A DNA stretch of 27,443 bases from an uncultured Bacteroidota bacterium (GCA_903819815.1 CAIJFC010000304.1:1-27443); one strand, 5' to 3'; counted from the first letter of the stretch, positions 17,027-24,401 are shown. Numbers and translations are program-made. Notes: generated by a model not told the origin, from the letters alone.

Positions 17027-18118
17027 TTAAAGTCGCACCCCTATTCCAAACTCTAACGCCTCAGCTAAAAAACCATGCGTTTTTATGGCTAATTCGGAAT
17101 ATAGTTTTTTACTAAAATAATATTTCATCCCCAATCGATCGTACAAAGCGGCATCGGATTTAAATGGCTTATAGACATAATATCCTATTTGTGTTTCTAA
17201 AGATATTCTATTTATAAATAACTCATGACCCACAAAAATTCCGACTCGTTTATAATCTGTATTTGGATCTAAATTTAGTTCCGGGTAGGCCACCGATTGA
17301 TATTTGATGAAATCGATGCTGCTTTTTGTTAAAAATAATTCCGTTCCAAACTGAATAGCACTTTTACGATTTAATCTTTTATCAGCATAAAAACCAAGAT
17401 GATAAAATGGATAAATTCCACTCCCTACGACAGCACTTTCATTATTACCAGTCCTAAAAACAAAATTGTATTTAACTCGTTCTTTGAATTTCATGCTAAA
17501 AGAAGTGGTGTCTTTTATTTGATTTCCATTTTTGTCGAAATCATAAGTCAGCCCTAAATTTAAATTAAAAGTGTTAATTCCTCTATTGGGCGATTTCATT
17601 CTGGCATTGGAAAAATGCGTAAACATTAAACCCGATTGAACCGATAGATGATCGATAATTTTAGTTTTATAATTGAGGCCAAAATTTACGTTTCCCAAGA
17701 ATTTTGATCCAAAAGCAATATTTTTATTATTGGTTTCATTATCATGCGGATTGGAAACCATGGCAATTCCATCAGAAATTTTGAAGACTAATTTTCGGTT
17801 TAAGAAATAGAAATTATAATGCAATCCAACGGCGTAAGTATGTCCTAGATATTCATTTTTAAAATCTTGATACAGCAAATAAACTCCGTAATCCGGATAA
17901 TTATAGGCTCTTTCCCACTCTTCATTTCCGTAAGTTTTCTTAGAAAAACTGACCAAAAAACCCTCAGGATGTCCGGTAATTAATGGCCCTAGGTCGGGAG
18001 CATGTTTCAATATGTTTCCCGAAAAATAATTAGCATCTATAGCAAATGTGTTGGAATTATTTTGCCCAAAAACCAATCCAAAATAAAATAATAAAAGGGC
18101 AAAATACTGTTTTTTCAT
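17027..18118 (-). CDS. PagL-like outer-membrane protein (acyloxyacyl hydrolase family)
   Basis: The 363-residue protein has a signal peptide (to about residue 18, LVFGQ) and an outer-membrane barrel. THFSNARMKSPNRGINTF carries the His-x-Ser-Asn motif of the lipid A 3-O-deacylase PagL family (His168, Ser170). In PagL the third catalytic residue is a glutamate 14 residues after the histidine; counting the same distance gives Asn182, so the acid may be missing. It is longer than PagL, with about 170 extra residues after the motif. Inferred role: lipid A modification, or a non-catalytic barrel. It has its own promoter inside the end of metF. Confidence 0.75.
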   Translation of the reverse strand: MKKQYFALLLFYFGLVFGQNNSNTFAIDANYFSGNILKHAPDLGPLITGHPEGFLVSFSKKTYGNEEWERAYNYPDYGVYLLYQDFKNEYLGHTYAVGLHYNFYFLNRKLVFKISDGIAMVSNPHDNETNNKNIAFGSKFLGNVNFGLNYKTKIIDHLSVQSGLMFTHFSNARMKSPNRGINTFNLNLGLTYDFDKNGNQIKDTTSFSMKFKERVKYNFVFRTGNNESAVVGSGIYPFYHLGFYADKRLNRKSAIQFGTELFLTKSSIDFIKYQSVAYPELNLDPNTDYKRVGIFVGHELFINRISLETQIGYYVYKPFKSDAALYDRLGMKYYFSKKLYSELAIKTHGFLAEALEFGIGVRL

Positions 18119-18134
18119 TAGATAAAATTGTAAA

Positions 18135-18165
18135 CAAATATATTGTTAAAATACTGCTTTAGCAA
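18135..18165 (-). promoter_or_regulatory. Promoter of the pagL-like / DUF2807 pair
   Basis: TATATTTG (18135-18142, minus strand) is preceded by TTG (18163-18165) with a 20-base gap, matching both Bacteroidota boxes. The -33 box lies inside the metF coding end; the leader would be about 10 bases. Confidence 0.7.
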
Positions 18166-19102
18166 TTTGTCGAATATTCTCTGATTTTCCCATAGAATAA
18201 TAGTGTAATACAGGAACTCCCGCTTTTTTTAATTCTAATGATTGTTGAATTGCCCATTCAATTCCTACTGCTTTAACTTCAGCAGCAGAGGTGCTTTTTT
18301 CGATGGCGCTAATTAAATCTTCGGGTAAATCTACACGGAAAACTTGAGGCAAAAGCTGCATGTGCTTTTTTACAGCAATTGGTTTTATCCCGGGAATAAT
18401 TGGTATTGTAATTCCCATTGCTCTTGCTTTTTCAACAAATTCAAAATATTTAGAATTGTCAAAAAACATTTGGGTAACCACATAATCAGCACCAGCGTCC
18501 ACTTTTTCTTTTAATCTTTTTAAATCCGATTGTAGTGAAGGTGATTCCAAGTGTTTTTCGGGATAACCGGCCACACCAATACAAAAATCAGATTTATTAT
18601 CTACATCAATTAAATCATGTAAATATTGACCATTATTTAAACGTTTAATTTGTTTTACAAGATCGACAGCGTAATTATTTCCACCATTTTTAGGCATAAA
18701 ATATTTCTCCTCTTTCATCGCATCACCACGCAACGCCATCACATTATCGATTCCTAAATAATGACAATCAACCAGTAAATACTCCGTTTCTTCTTTAGTA
18801 AACCCACCACAAAGCACATGCGGAATAGTATCCACATTGTATTTATGTTTTATGGACGCACAAATTCCCAATGTTCCAGGGCGCATTCTCGTTAGCTTTT
18901 TGTCTAACAATCCGTTTCCTTTATCGATATAAACAAACTCTTCACGAGAAGTCGTTACATCAATAAATGGTGGATTAAATTCCATTAACGGATCAATATT
19001 GTCATACAATTCTTGAATACTTTTCCCTTTTTGAGGCGGGATAATTTCAAAAGAGAATAAGGTTTTTCCTTTCGCCTTTTCGATATGTTTTGTTACTTTC
19101 AT
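18146..19102 (-). CDS. metF: Methylenetetrahydrofolate reductase
   Basis: It reduces 5,10-methylene-THF to 5-methyl-THF, the methyl donor used by MetH encoded just upstream. The 318-residue length is standard for the bacterial enzyme. FSFEIIPP near residue 17 holds the catalytic glutamate, and NVMALRGDAM, DYVVTQMFFDNSKYFEF and IPIIPGIKPI match the FAD-barrel family. It lies 81 bases after the C-terminal metH gene; the gap contains heptamer repeats but no promoter match, so it is probably the last gene of the riboswitch-controlled unit. Confidence 0.96.
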   Translation of the reverse strand: MKVTKHIEKAKGKTLFSFEIIPPQKGKSIQELYDNIDPLMEFNPPFIDVTTSREEFVYIDKGNGLLDKKLTRMRPGTLGICASIKHKYNVDTIPHVLCGGFTKEETEYLLVDCHYLGIDNVMALRGDAMKEEKYFMPKNGGNNYAVDLVKQIKRLNNGQYLHDLIDVDNKSDFCIGVAGYPEKHLESPSLQSDLKRLKEKVDAGADYVVTQMFFDNSKYFEFVEKARAMGITIPIIPGIKPIAVKKHMQLLPQVFRVDLPEDLISAIEKSTSAAEVKAVGIEWAIQQSLELKKAGVPVLHYYSMGKSENIRQIAKAVF

Positions 19103-19120
19103 TTTTATATCTTAATGTTT

Positions 19121-19141
19121 GAAAGTCGAAGGTCGAAAGTC
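19121..19141. repeat. Heptamer tandem repeat (GAARGTC)x3 between metF and metH
   Basis: Units gaaagtc, gaaggtc, gaaagtc run at a strict 7-bp period. A further irregular tgacttt array of 7-8 bp units follows at 19151-19179. Confidence 0.8.
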
Positions 19142-19183
19142 TCGTTTATAGTGACTTTATGACTTTTGACTTTATGACTACTA

Positions 19184-21886
19184 TTAATCTGCTATATTTG
19201 GATTCAACCATTTATTGGCAACTTCCGTTGAAATATTTCTACGTTTTGCATAATCAATTACTTGATCTTCTTTTATTTTTCCTAGTCCAAAATACTTACT
19301 TTCTGGGTTTCCAAAATAATATCCGGACACTGATGAGGCTGGCCACATTGCCATACTTTCCGTTAGTTTTACTCCTATTTCTTGTTCTACATTTAGTAAT
19401 TTCCAAATCGTTGGTTTTTCTAAATGGTCTGGACACGCAGGATAACCTGGTGCTGGACGAATTCCCTTATAGCTTTCGTCAATTAATTCTTCGGAGGTTA
19501 AAACCTCATCGGCAGCATAACCCCAAATTTCTTTACGGACTTTTTCGTGTAAATATTCTGCAAAAGCTTCGGCTAACCGATCTGCCAAGGCCTTTACCAT
19601 AATCGAATTGTAATCATCTAAATTCTTCTCGAATTCGGCTGCCCATTCATCAACTCCAAAACCAGTGGTTACACAAAATGCTCCCATATAATCAGTCTTT
19701 CCAATGTCTTTAGGTGCAATAAAATCGGCTAGAGCGATATTTGGTGCGCCTGCTGTTTTTTGAGATTGCTGCCGCAAAGTTAAAAAGGTTATTGGTTGAT
19801 GGTTGATGGTTGATGGTGAAACCAAAATATCATCATCGTTGACTTGATTCGCTGGAAATATTCCGTAAATTCCTTTAGCTGTTAATCTCTTTTCTTTGAG
19901 AATTACTTTCAACATTTCTTGGGCATCAGCAAAAACTGAAGTTGCTTGTTCGCCAACCACCTCATCTGTTAAAATGGCTGGATATTTTCCAAACAATTCC
20001 CAAGTTCTAAAAAACGGTGTCCAATCGATGTAAGGGACTAAATCAGCTAAATCAGCTTCTATGATTTTTGAACCAATAAAATTTGGTTTTACCGGGGTGA
20101 AATTATCCCAATCTAATTTTAATTTATTGGCACGAGCCTGTTCAATTGTCAAGAAATTTTTGTCGCGACTTCGGTTCAAATAGCCTTCACGTAATTCATC
20201 GTATTCTAATCGAATATCAGTTGTGTATTTTAATTTTGTTTCGGAATTCAATAAATTTCCCGCTACCGTTACCGCTCTAGAAGCATCATTCACGTGAACT
20301 ACGGTGCTATTATATTGTGGCGCAATTTTAACAGCAGTGTGCGCACGAGAAGTGGTTGCACCTCCAATCATAATTGGGATTTTAACATTTAACCTCTCTA
20401 ATTCTTTAGCCAAATAAACCATTTCGTCTAATGACGGTGTAATTAATCCGCTTAAGCCAATAATATCAACGTTGTGTTCAATTGCAGCAGCGATAATTTT
20501 CTCAGGTGCAACCATCACCCCTAAATCGATGATTTCATAATTATTACAACCTAAAACAACTGAAACAATGTTTTTTCCAATGTCGTGAACATCGCCTTTT
20601 ACTGTTGCCATTAGAATACGGCCAGCCCCTTGCTTGTCGCCAACTTGCTTGCTTGCTTCGATGTAAGGAAGTAAATACGCCACAGCTTTTTTCATTACCC
20701 GTGCCGATTTCACCACTTGTGGCAAAAACATTTTTCCACTTCCAAATAAATCACCAACAACATTCATTCCCGCCATTAAATTGATTTCGATAACTTCGAT
20801 TGGTTTGGTTGCTGCAAGCATTGCTTCTTCTATATCTAATTCTATAAATTCATCAATTCCTCTTACTAAAGAATGTGTTAATCTTTCTTGGATTGAACCA
20901 GAACGCCATTCAAGCCCCCCCTTTATCCCCCCCGAAGGATGGGAAGCAATTCCTTTGAAACCTTCAGCGAAATCTAATAATCGTTCGGTTGCATCGTCCC
21001 TTCTGTTTAATAAAACATCTTCAACGTGTTCTAATAAATCTTTAGGGATTTCATCATAAATAGAAAGCATCTCGGGATTTACAATTCCCATTGTCATTCC
21101 ATTTTTGATGGCGTGATACAAGAAAGCGGAATGCATTGCTTCACGCACTGTATCATTTCCTCTAAAAGAGAACGAAACATTACTTACCCCTCCGCTTACG
21201 TGGGCGTGTGGAAGATTTTCTTTAATCCATTTTGTAGCTCGAAAGAAATCTAATGCGTTCAATTTATGTTCGTCCATTCCTGTGGCAACGGGGAAAATAT
21301 TGGGATCGAAAATAATATCTTGAGCTGGAAAACCAACTACGTCAACTAAAATATCGTACGAGCGTTTGCAAATTTCGATTCGTCGTTCGTAATTATCGGC
21401 TTGTCCTTTTTCATCAAATGCCATAATGATTACAGCCGCTCCGTATCGTTTTACTAATTTGGCATGATGAATAAATTGTTCCTCCCCTTCTTTTAGGGAA
21501 ATAGAATTCACCACACTTTTACCTTGCGCCACTTTCAAACCAGCTTCGATAATTTCCCATTTTGAACTGTCGATCATCAAAGGAACACGAGAAATATCTG
21601 GTTCGGAGGCAATTAAATTTAGGAAAGTAGTCATTGCATAAACGCCGTCAAGCATTCCTTCATCCATATTAATATCGATGATTTGTGCGCCACCTTCCAC
21701 CTGCTCTTTTGCAATAGATAGCGCTTCTTCGTATTTCTCTTCTTTAATTAATCGGAGAAATTTTCGAGAACCCGTAACATTGGTCCTTTCACCAACGTTT
21801 ACAAAGTTGGTTTCTGGAGTCACTACAAGTGGTTCCAATCCTGACAGTTTTAAATATTTATTTGTTTCTGACATTTTTTTACCCAT
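19184..21886 (-). CDS. metH: Methionine synthase, C-terminal part (folate, cobalamin and activation domains)
   Basis: The 900-residue protein covers three of the four MetH domains: pterin-binding (about 20-290; NFVNVGERTNVTGSRKF, GAQIIDINMDEG), cobalamin-binding (about 330-545) with the base-off histidine in DVHDIGKN near residue 433, and the SAM-dependent activation domain (about 560-900; RPAPGYPACPDH). The homocysteine-binding domain is a separate gene at 22437-23432, the usual bacteroidotal split. Two in-frame intrusions are visible: residues about 312-324 (SHPSGGIKGG) from a C-rich repeat, and about 690-698 (SPSTINHQP) from a heptamer repeat. An ATG four codons in (21874, MSETNKYLKL) is an equally likely start. 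It follows the small lipoprotein gene by 14 bases. Confidence 0.95.
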   Translation of the reverse strand: MGKKMSETNKYLKLSGLEPLVVTPETNFVNVGERTNVTGSRKFLRLIKEEKYEEALSIAKEQVEGGAQIIDINMDEGMLDGVYAMTTFLNLIASEPDISRVPLMIDSSKWEIIEAGLKVAQGKSVVNSISLKEGEEQFIHHAKLVKRYGAAVIIMAFDEKGQADNYERRIEICKRSYDILVDVVGFPAQDIIFDPNIFPVATGMDEHKLNALDFFRATKWIKENLPHAHVSGGVSNVSFSFRGNDTVREAMHSAFLYHAIKNGMTMGIVNPEMLSIYDEIPKDLLEHVEDVLLNRRDDATERLLDFAEGFKGIASHPSGGIKGGLEWRSGSIQERLTHSLVRGIDEFIELDIEEAMLAATKPIEVIEINLMAGMNVVGDLFGSGKMFLPQVVKSARVMKKAVAYLLPYIEASKQVGDKQGAGRILMATVKGDVHDIGKNIVSVVLGCNNYEIIDLGVMVAPEKIIAAAIEHNVDIIGLSGLITPSLDEMVYLAKELERLNVKIPIMIGGATTSRAHTAVKIAPQYNSTVVHVNDASRAVTVAGNLLNSETKLKYTTDIRLEYDELREGYLNRSRDKNFLTIEQARANKLKLDWDNFTPVKPNFIGSKIIEADLADLVPYIDWTPFFRTWELFGKYPAILTDEVVGEQATSVFADAQEMLKVILKEKRLTAKGIYGIFPANQVNDDDILVSPSTINHQPITFLTLRQQSQKTAGAPNIALADFIAPKDIGKTDYMGAFCVTTGFGVDEWAAEFEKNLDDYNSIMVKALADRLAEAFAEYLHEKVRKEIWGYAADEVLTSEELIDESYKGIRPAPGYPACPDHLEKPTIWKLLNVEQEIGVKLTESMAMWPASSVSGYYFGNPESKYFGLGKIKEDQVIDYAKRRNISTEVANKWLNPNIAD
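19794..19817. repeat. Heptamer tandem repeat (GGTTGAT)x3 inside metH C-terminal part
   Basis: Three perfect 7-bp units plus a partial fourth lie in the coding region and encode the STINHQP stretch at the start of the activation-domain segment TFLTLRQQ. Confidence 0.9.
20911..20947. repeat. C-rich repeat absorbed into metH C-terminal part
   Basis: Two runs of seven C (20915-20921 and 20927-20933) flank tttat and are followed by gaaggatggg, giving a partial hairpin. In the protein this encodes SHPSGGIKGG between FKGIA and LEWRSGS. Confidence 0.7.
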
Positions 21887-21900
21887 AAGGCTTTAAGACA

Positions 21901-22407
21901 CTAATTTGCTAAATAATATTTTACATTAACTAACTGAATTGATTGTATAATGCCTAAATTAAGAGATGCTTGTTTATCAAAAGAAAAAATACAGCTAGAA
22001 TTTGGATTGATTTCACTACAAGTCGAGGTTGCTCCATTTAAATAGCTAGAGGAAGTCTCAACTCCATCAGCATTAGTTGTAATATAGGCAAATCCTCTAA
22101 TAGCAAAATTATTTGGGTTATTTAGTTTTATATCAAATTTCAATCTATTGGTATTATTTCCTGTGTTAGGTGTGAAAGTGAAATTCAATACTTCGTAAGT
22201 GAAGTTTTGTAATGGTGTTTGTTCTTGAACAGGAGTTATCACATAATCACAGGGAACCACTGATTGCAATTCAGGGTAGTACGATGATCCAGTAGGCGTT
22301 ATAATAGTTCTACTTGGAATAGTAATTGTTTTAGTACAATTATCGGTAGCAGAACAACCAACAAGAGTAATTAAAACAAGATAAAATAATACAACAGATT
22401 TTTTCAT
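21901..22407 (-). CDS. Small lipoprotein of unknown function within the metH unit
   Basis: I do not recognise a family. From the ATG at 22407 (MKKSVVLFYLVLITLVGC) the protein has 168 residues, with a basic start, hydrophobic core and lipobox LVGC at Cys18, so it is probably a periplasmic or outer-membrane lipoprotein. The frame is open a further 11 codons upstream, overlapping the metH stop, but the signal peptide supports the shorter start. The mature part is Thr/Asn/Ser-rich with four further cysteines, two of which (in STCSEINPNSSC) could pair, and looks beta-stranded. It lies 29 bases after the N-terminal metH gene and 14 before the C-terminal one, so it should be expressed with methionine synthase. 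Confidence 0.75.
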   Translation of the reverse strand: MKKSVVLFYLVLITLVGCSATDNCTKTITIPSRTIITPTGSSYYPELQSVVPCDYVITPVQEQTPLQNFTYEVLNFTFTPNTGNNTNRLKFDIKLNNPNNFAIRGFAYITTNADGVETSSSYLNGATSTCSEINPNSSCIFSFDKQASLNLGIIQSIQLVNVKYYLAN

Positions 22408-22436
22408 AATTATAAATTTATACATTTGGTTACCCA

Positions 22437-23432
22437 TCAACCGACAACTTTTCTTGGTTTATACTCCTTTGCCACTTCAGCAATTAATTTAATATGCTCC
22501 GGATTTGTTCCGCAACAACCACCAATGATATTGATTAAATTTTCTTCTAAATATTCTTTGATTTGCGCTTGCATTTCTTTGGGCGTTTCGTCATATTGTC
22601 CGAAAGCGTTTGGTAATCCTGCATTAGGATGTGCCGAAATATTGAACGACGTATTGTGAGCTAATTGTTTCAAGTACGGCTTTAATTGATTCGCTCCCAA
22701 GGCACAATTGAAACCTACGCTCAACAAGGGAATATGTGAAATCGAAATTAAAAATGCTTCTACGGTTTGACCCGAAAGTGTTCTTCCAGAAGCATCCGTA
22801 ATGGTTCCTGAAACCATAATTGGAATATCCATTTTGCGTTCTTCTTTTACTTCTTCTATGGCGAAAAGTGCTGCTTTGGCATTTAGAGTATCGAAAATGG
22901 TTTCTACTAAAAGTAAATCTACTCCGCCATCAATCAATGCTTCTACTTGTTGCTTGTAGGCAATGCGTAAATCATCAAATGATACGGCTCTGAAACCTGG
23001 GTCGTTTACATCGGGCGACATGCTTGCGGTTCGGTTTGTTGGTCCTATTGATCCGGCTACAAAACGGGGTTGATCTGGATTTTTTGCTGTGAATTCATCG
23101 GCAACTTTACGGGCAATTTTAGCAGATTCAAAGTTGAGTTCATACACTAAATCTTCCAAATGGTAATCGGCCATTCCGATGGTAGTTCCTGAGAAGGTAT
23201 TGGTTTCTACAATATCGGCACCGGCTTCAAAATATTGCGCATGAATGGATGCTATTGCTTGCGGCTGCGTAAGTGACAATAAATCGTTGTTTCCTTTTAG
23301 GGAATGTGGAAAATTTGCAAAACGCTCGCCTCGGAAATCTTCTTCTGAGAAATTGTAGCGTTGCAGCATGGTCCCCATTGCTCCATCGAGAACTAGTATT
23401 CGTTTGTTTATTTCTTGTAAAATCGAACTCAT
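22437..23432 (-). CDS. metH: Methionine synthase, homocysteine-binding part
   Basis: The 331-residue protein corresponds to the N-terminal homocysteine S-methyltransferase barrel of MetH. LVLDGAMGTMLQRYNFSEEDFRGERF opens the domain, and the three zinc cysteines are Cys243 (GFNCALG) and Cys306-Cys307 (GGCCGTNPEHI). It binds and deprotonates homocysteine for methylation by the cobalamin carried on the separately encoded partner. It is the first gene after a SAM-I riboswitch on the same strand. Confidence 0.96.
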   Translation of the reverse strand: MSSILQEINKRILVLDGAMGTMLQRYNFSEEDFRGERFANFPHSLKGNNDLLSLTQPQAIASIHAQYFEAGADIVETNTFSGTTIGMADYHLEDLVYELNFESAKIARKVADEFTAKNPDQPRFVAGSIGPTNRTASMSPDVNDPGFRAVSFDDLRIAYKQQVEALIDGGVDLLLVETIFDTLNAKAALFAIEEVKEERKMDIPIMVSGTITDASGRTLSGQTVEAFLISISHIPLLSVGFNCALGANQLKPYLKQLAHNTSFNISAHPNAGLPNAFGQYDETPKEMQAQIKEYLEENLINIIGGCCGTNPEHIKLIAEVAKEYKPRKVVG

Positions 23433-23614
23433 TTATTTTTTTACTGATATTAATAGAGAGGCCTAAAAAATAAAATTATACCCCCGGTTGTAGCGGAAAT
23501 CCTGCGGTTTTTTCCGCAGATTGCAACGAAAACGGGAATACGAATTATTTGAATGCCGAAAAATTCGGTTCAAAAAAAATAAAAAATGTTATGGAAAGGG
23601 AGAGAAATTCTCAG
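23433..23614 (-). promoter_or_regulatory. Leader between SAM-I aptamer and metH (possible expression platform)
   Basis: This stretch contains a U-rich run on the minus strand (23570-23587) and two overlapping stems that cannot form together: CTGCGG/CCGCAG (23502-23519) and GCGGAAA/TTTCCGC (23493-23517). No strong stem stands directly before the U-run, so whether control is by termination or by translation cannot be decided from sequence. Confidence 0.4.
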
Positions 23615-23716
23615 GTTATCTGTTCACGCATGGCGTGATAGAATGTAGCACCTTCTTTAGGGATAAAGGGTTGCTAAGCTTTCAACGGGTCTAATCCCTC
23701 GGGCTTTCGTGATAAC
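23615..23716 (-). ncRNA. SAM-I (S-box) riboswitch upstream of metH
   Basis: Read on the minus strand, P1 is formed by GTTATC (23711-23716) and GATAAC (23615-23620). The core holds GAGGGATTAGACCCGTTGAAA, then GCTTAGCAACC, then AGAAGGTGCTA, which are the conserved S-box segments in order, and P4 is CACGC/GCGTG (23625-23637). It senses S-adenosylmethionine and turns off the downstream methionine genes when SAM is plentiful (known for the class). Confidence 0.93.
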
Positions 23717-23739
23717 AATCAGTACATTTAAGAACGGTG

Positions 23740-23770
23740 CAAAGTAAGTGAATAGAACTTTATTTTACAA
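23740..23770 (-). promoter_or_regulatory. Candidate promoter of the riboswitch-metH transcript
   Basis: TTACTTTG (one base off TAnnTTTG, 23740-23747) is preceded by TTG (23768-23770) at about 20 bases. Transcription would begin some 15 bases before the aptamer P1, a sensible position. Confidence 0.4.
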
Positions 23771-23813
23771 CTTTATTGGTTTATAATTTTAAAATAATAT
23801 TTCAAAAGGCTTT

Positions 23814-23906
23814 AAATCAAAAAAGCTATCCCTAGATTCTGAAATAAATTCAGAATAAATGGAAAGCTTTTCATCTCGTCCAAAAAGACGAGACTACTAA
23901 ACCGGC
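23814..23906 (-). repeat. Hairpin cassette, copy 1 (downstream of GIY-YIG gene)
   Basis: On the minus strand it reads gccggtttagtagt, a ctcgtc/gacgag stem, atgaaaagctttc, a ttctgaa/ttcagaa stem, then agcttttttgattta. The outer aaaagct/agctttt arms plus U-run look like a terminator. Copy 2 at 24165-24229 shares the three conserved blocks. Confidence 0.7.
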
Positions 23907-23911
23907 AATAA

Positions 23912-24151
23912 TTAATTGTAAATTAATTTCTCAAGGGAAGCTCTGTTTAGTTTTTTTAATCTTTTCTCTTCTATTAACGCTTCTTTTTTAATCTCGAATT
24001 CTTTAGAATAAACTAGTACCCAATCATTTTTGGTTGAAGTATATTTACTTCGTCCAGCAAGATGATTTTCAACTCTTTTTTTTAAATTCTCTGTAAACCC
24101 GTTATAATAAGTATTGCTAGATTTTGAGAATAATATATAAATATAAAACAT
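23912..24151 (-). CDS. Small GIY-YIG domain protein
   Basis: The 79-residue protein is the stand-alone GIY-YIG nuclease-fold type (UPF0213-like). The motif reads YIYILFSK...YYNGFTENL, with Asn in place of the usual Ile of YIG. The helix KKEALIEEKRLKKL carries the conserved catalytic-type glutamate. Such small proteins are common in Bacteroidota and their role is unsettled. The gene lies between two copies of a hairpin cassette and 176 bases from tRNA-Asp, on the same strand, which suggests a small inserted unit. No promoter match was found. Confidence 0.85.
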   Translation of the reverse strand: MFYIYILFSKSSNTYYNGFTENLKKRVENHLAGRSKYTSTKNDWVLVYSKEFEIKKEALIEEKRLKKLNRASLEKLIYN

Positions 24152-24164
24152 GTTTTTTAGGTAT

Positions 24165-24229
24165 AAATCAAAAAAGCCATCTCGTTATAAAACGAGAAAG
24201 CTTTTCATTGGTCTAACTACTAAACCGGC
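24165..24229 (-). repeat. Hairpin cassette, copy 2 (upstream of GIY-YIG gene)
   Basis: On the minus strand it reads gccggtttagtagt, then atgaaaagctttc, a ctcgtt/aacgag stem, then ggcttttttgattta. It shares three blocks with copy 1, but the stem between them differs. It ends 13 bases before the GIY-YIG start codon. Directly beyond it lies a 7-bp stem gctacgg/ccgtagc (24228-24250). Confidence 0.7.
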
Positions 24230-24286
24230 TACGGGTTACAAAGCCGTAGCAAAACAACACAACAATCTTAAAAACCTTTTTTGGGC

Positions 24287-24315
24287 AAAAAAGTCACGCT
24301 TTTATACGTGACTTT
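24287..24315 (-). terminator. Terminator of tRNA-Asp
   Basis: A perfect 9-bp stem (aaagtcacg / cgtgacttt) with an 8-base loop is followed on the minus strand by a run of six U. It lies 12 bases after the tRNA 3' end. Confidence 0.88.
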
Positions 24316-24327
24316 CCCAAATTTAAG

Positions 24328-24401
24328 CGGTCTGGACGGGACTCGAACCCGCGACCCCATGCGTGACAGGCATGTATTCTAACCAACTGAACTACCAAAC
24401 C
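24328..24401 (-). tRNA. tRNA-Asp (anticodon GUC)
   Basis: The acceptor stem is GGTTTGG/CCAGACC with one G-U pair and discriminator G. The anticodon loop CTGTCAC reads GUC, and the T-arm GCGGGTTCGAGTCCCGT is canonical. The CCA end is not encoded. Length 74 bases. Confidence 0.95.

Noticed and set aside
19159..19602. Open frame of 147 codons on the plus strand
   Set aside because: It is antisense to the strongly conserved 3' end of the metH C-terminal gene and its translation is a Leu/Phe-rich mirror without recognisable motifs.
24228..24250. gctacgg/ccgtagc stem near tRNA-Asp as a second tRNA or tRNA fragment
   Set aside because: It has no T-arm or anticodon arm; only the adjacent ggtttagtagt block resembles the tRNA 5' end.
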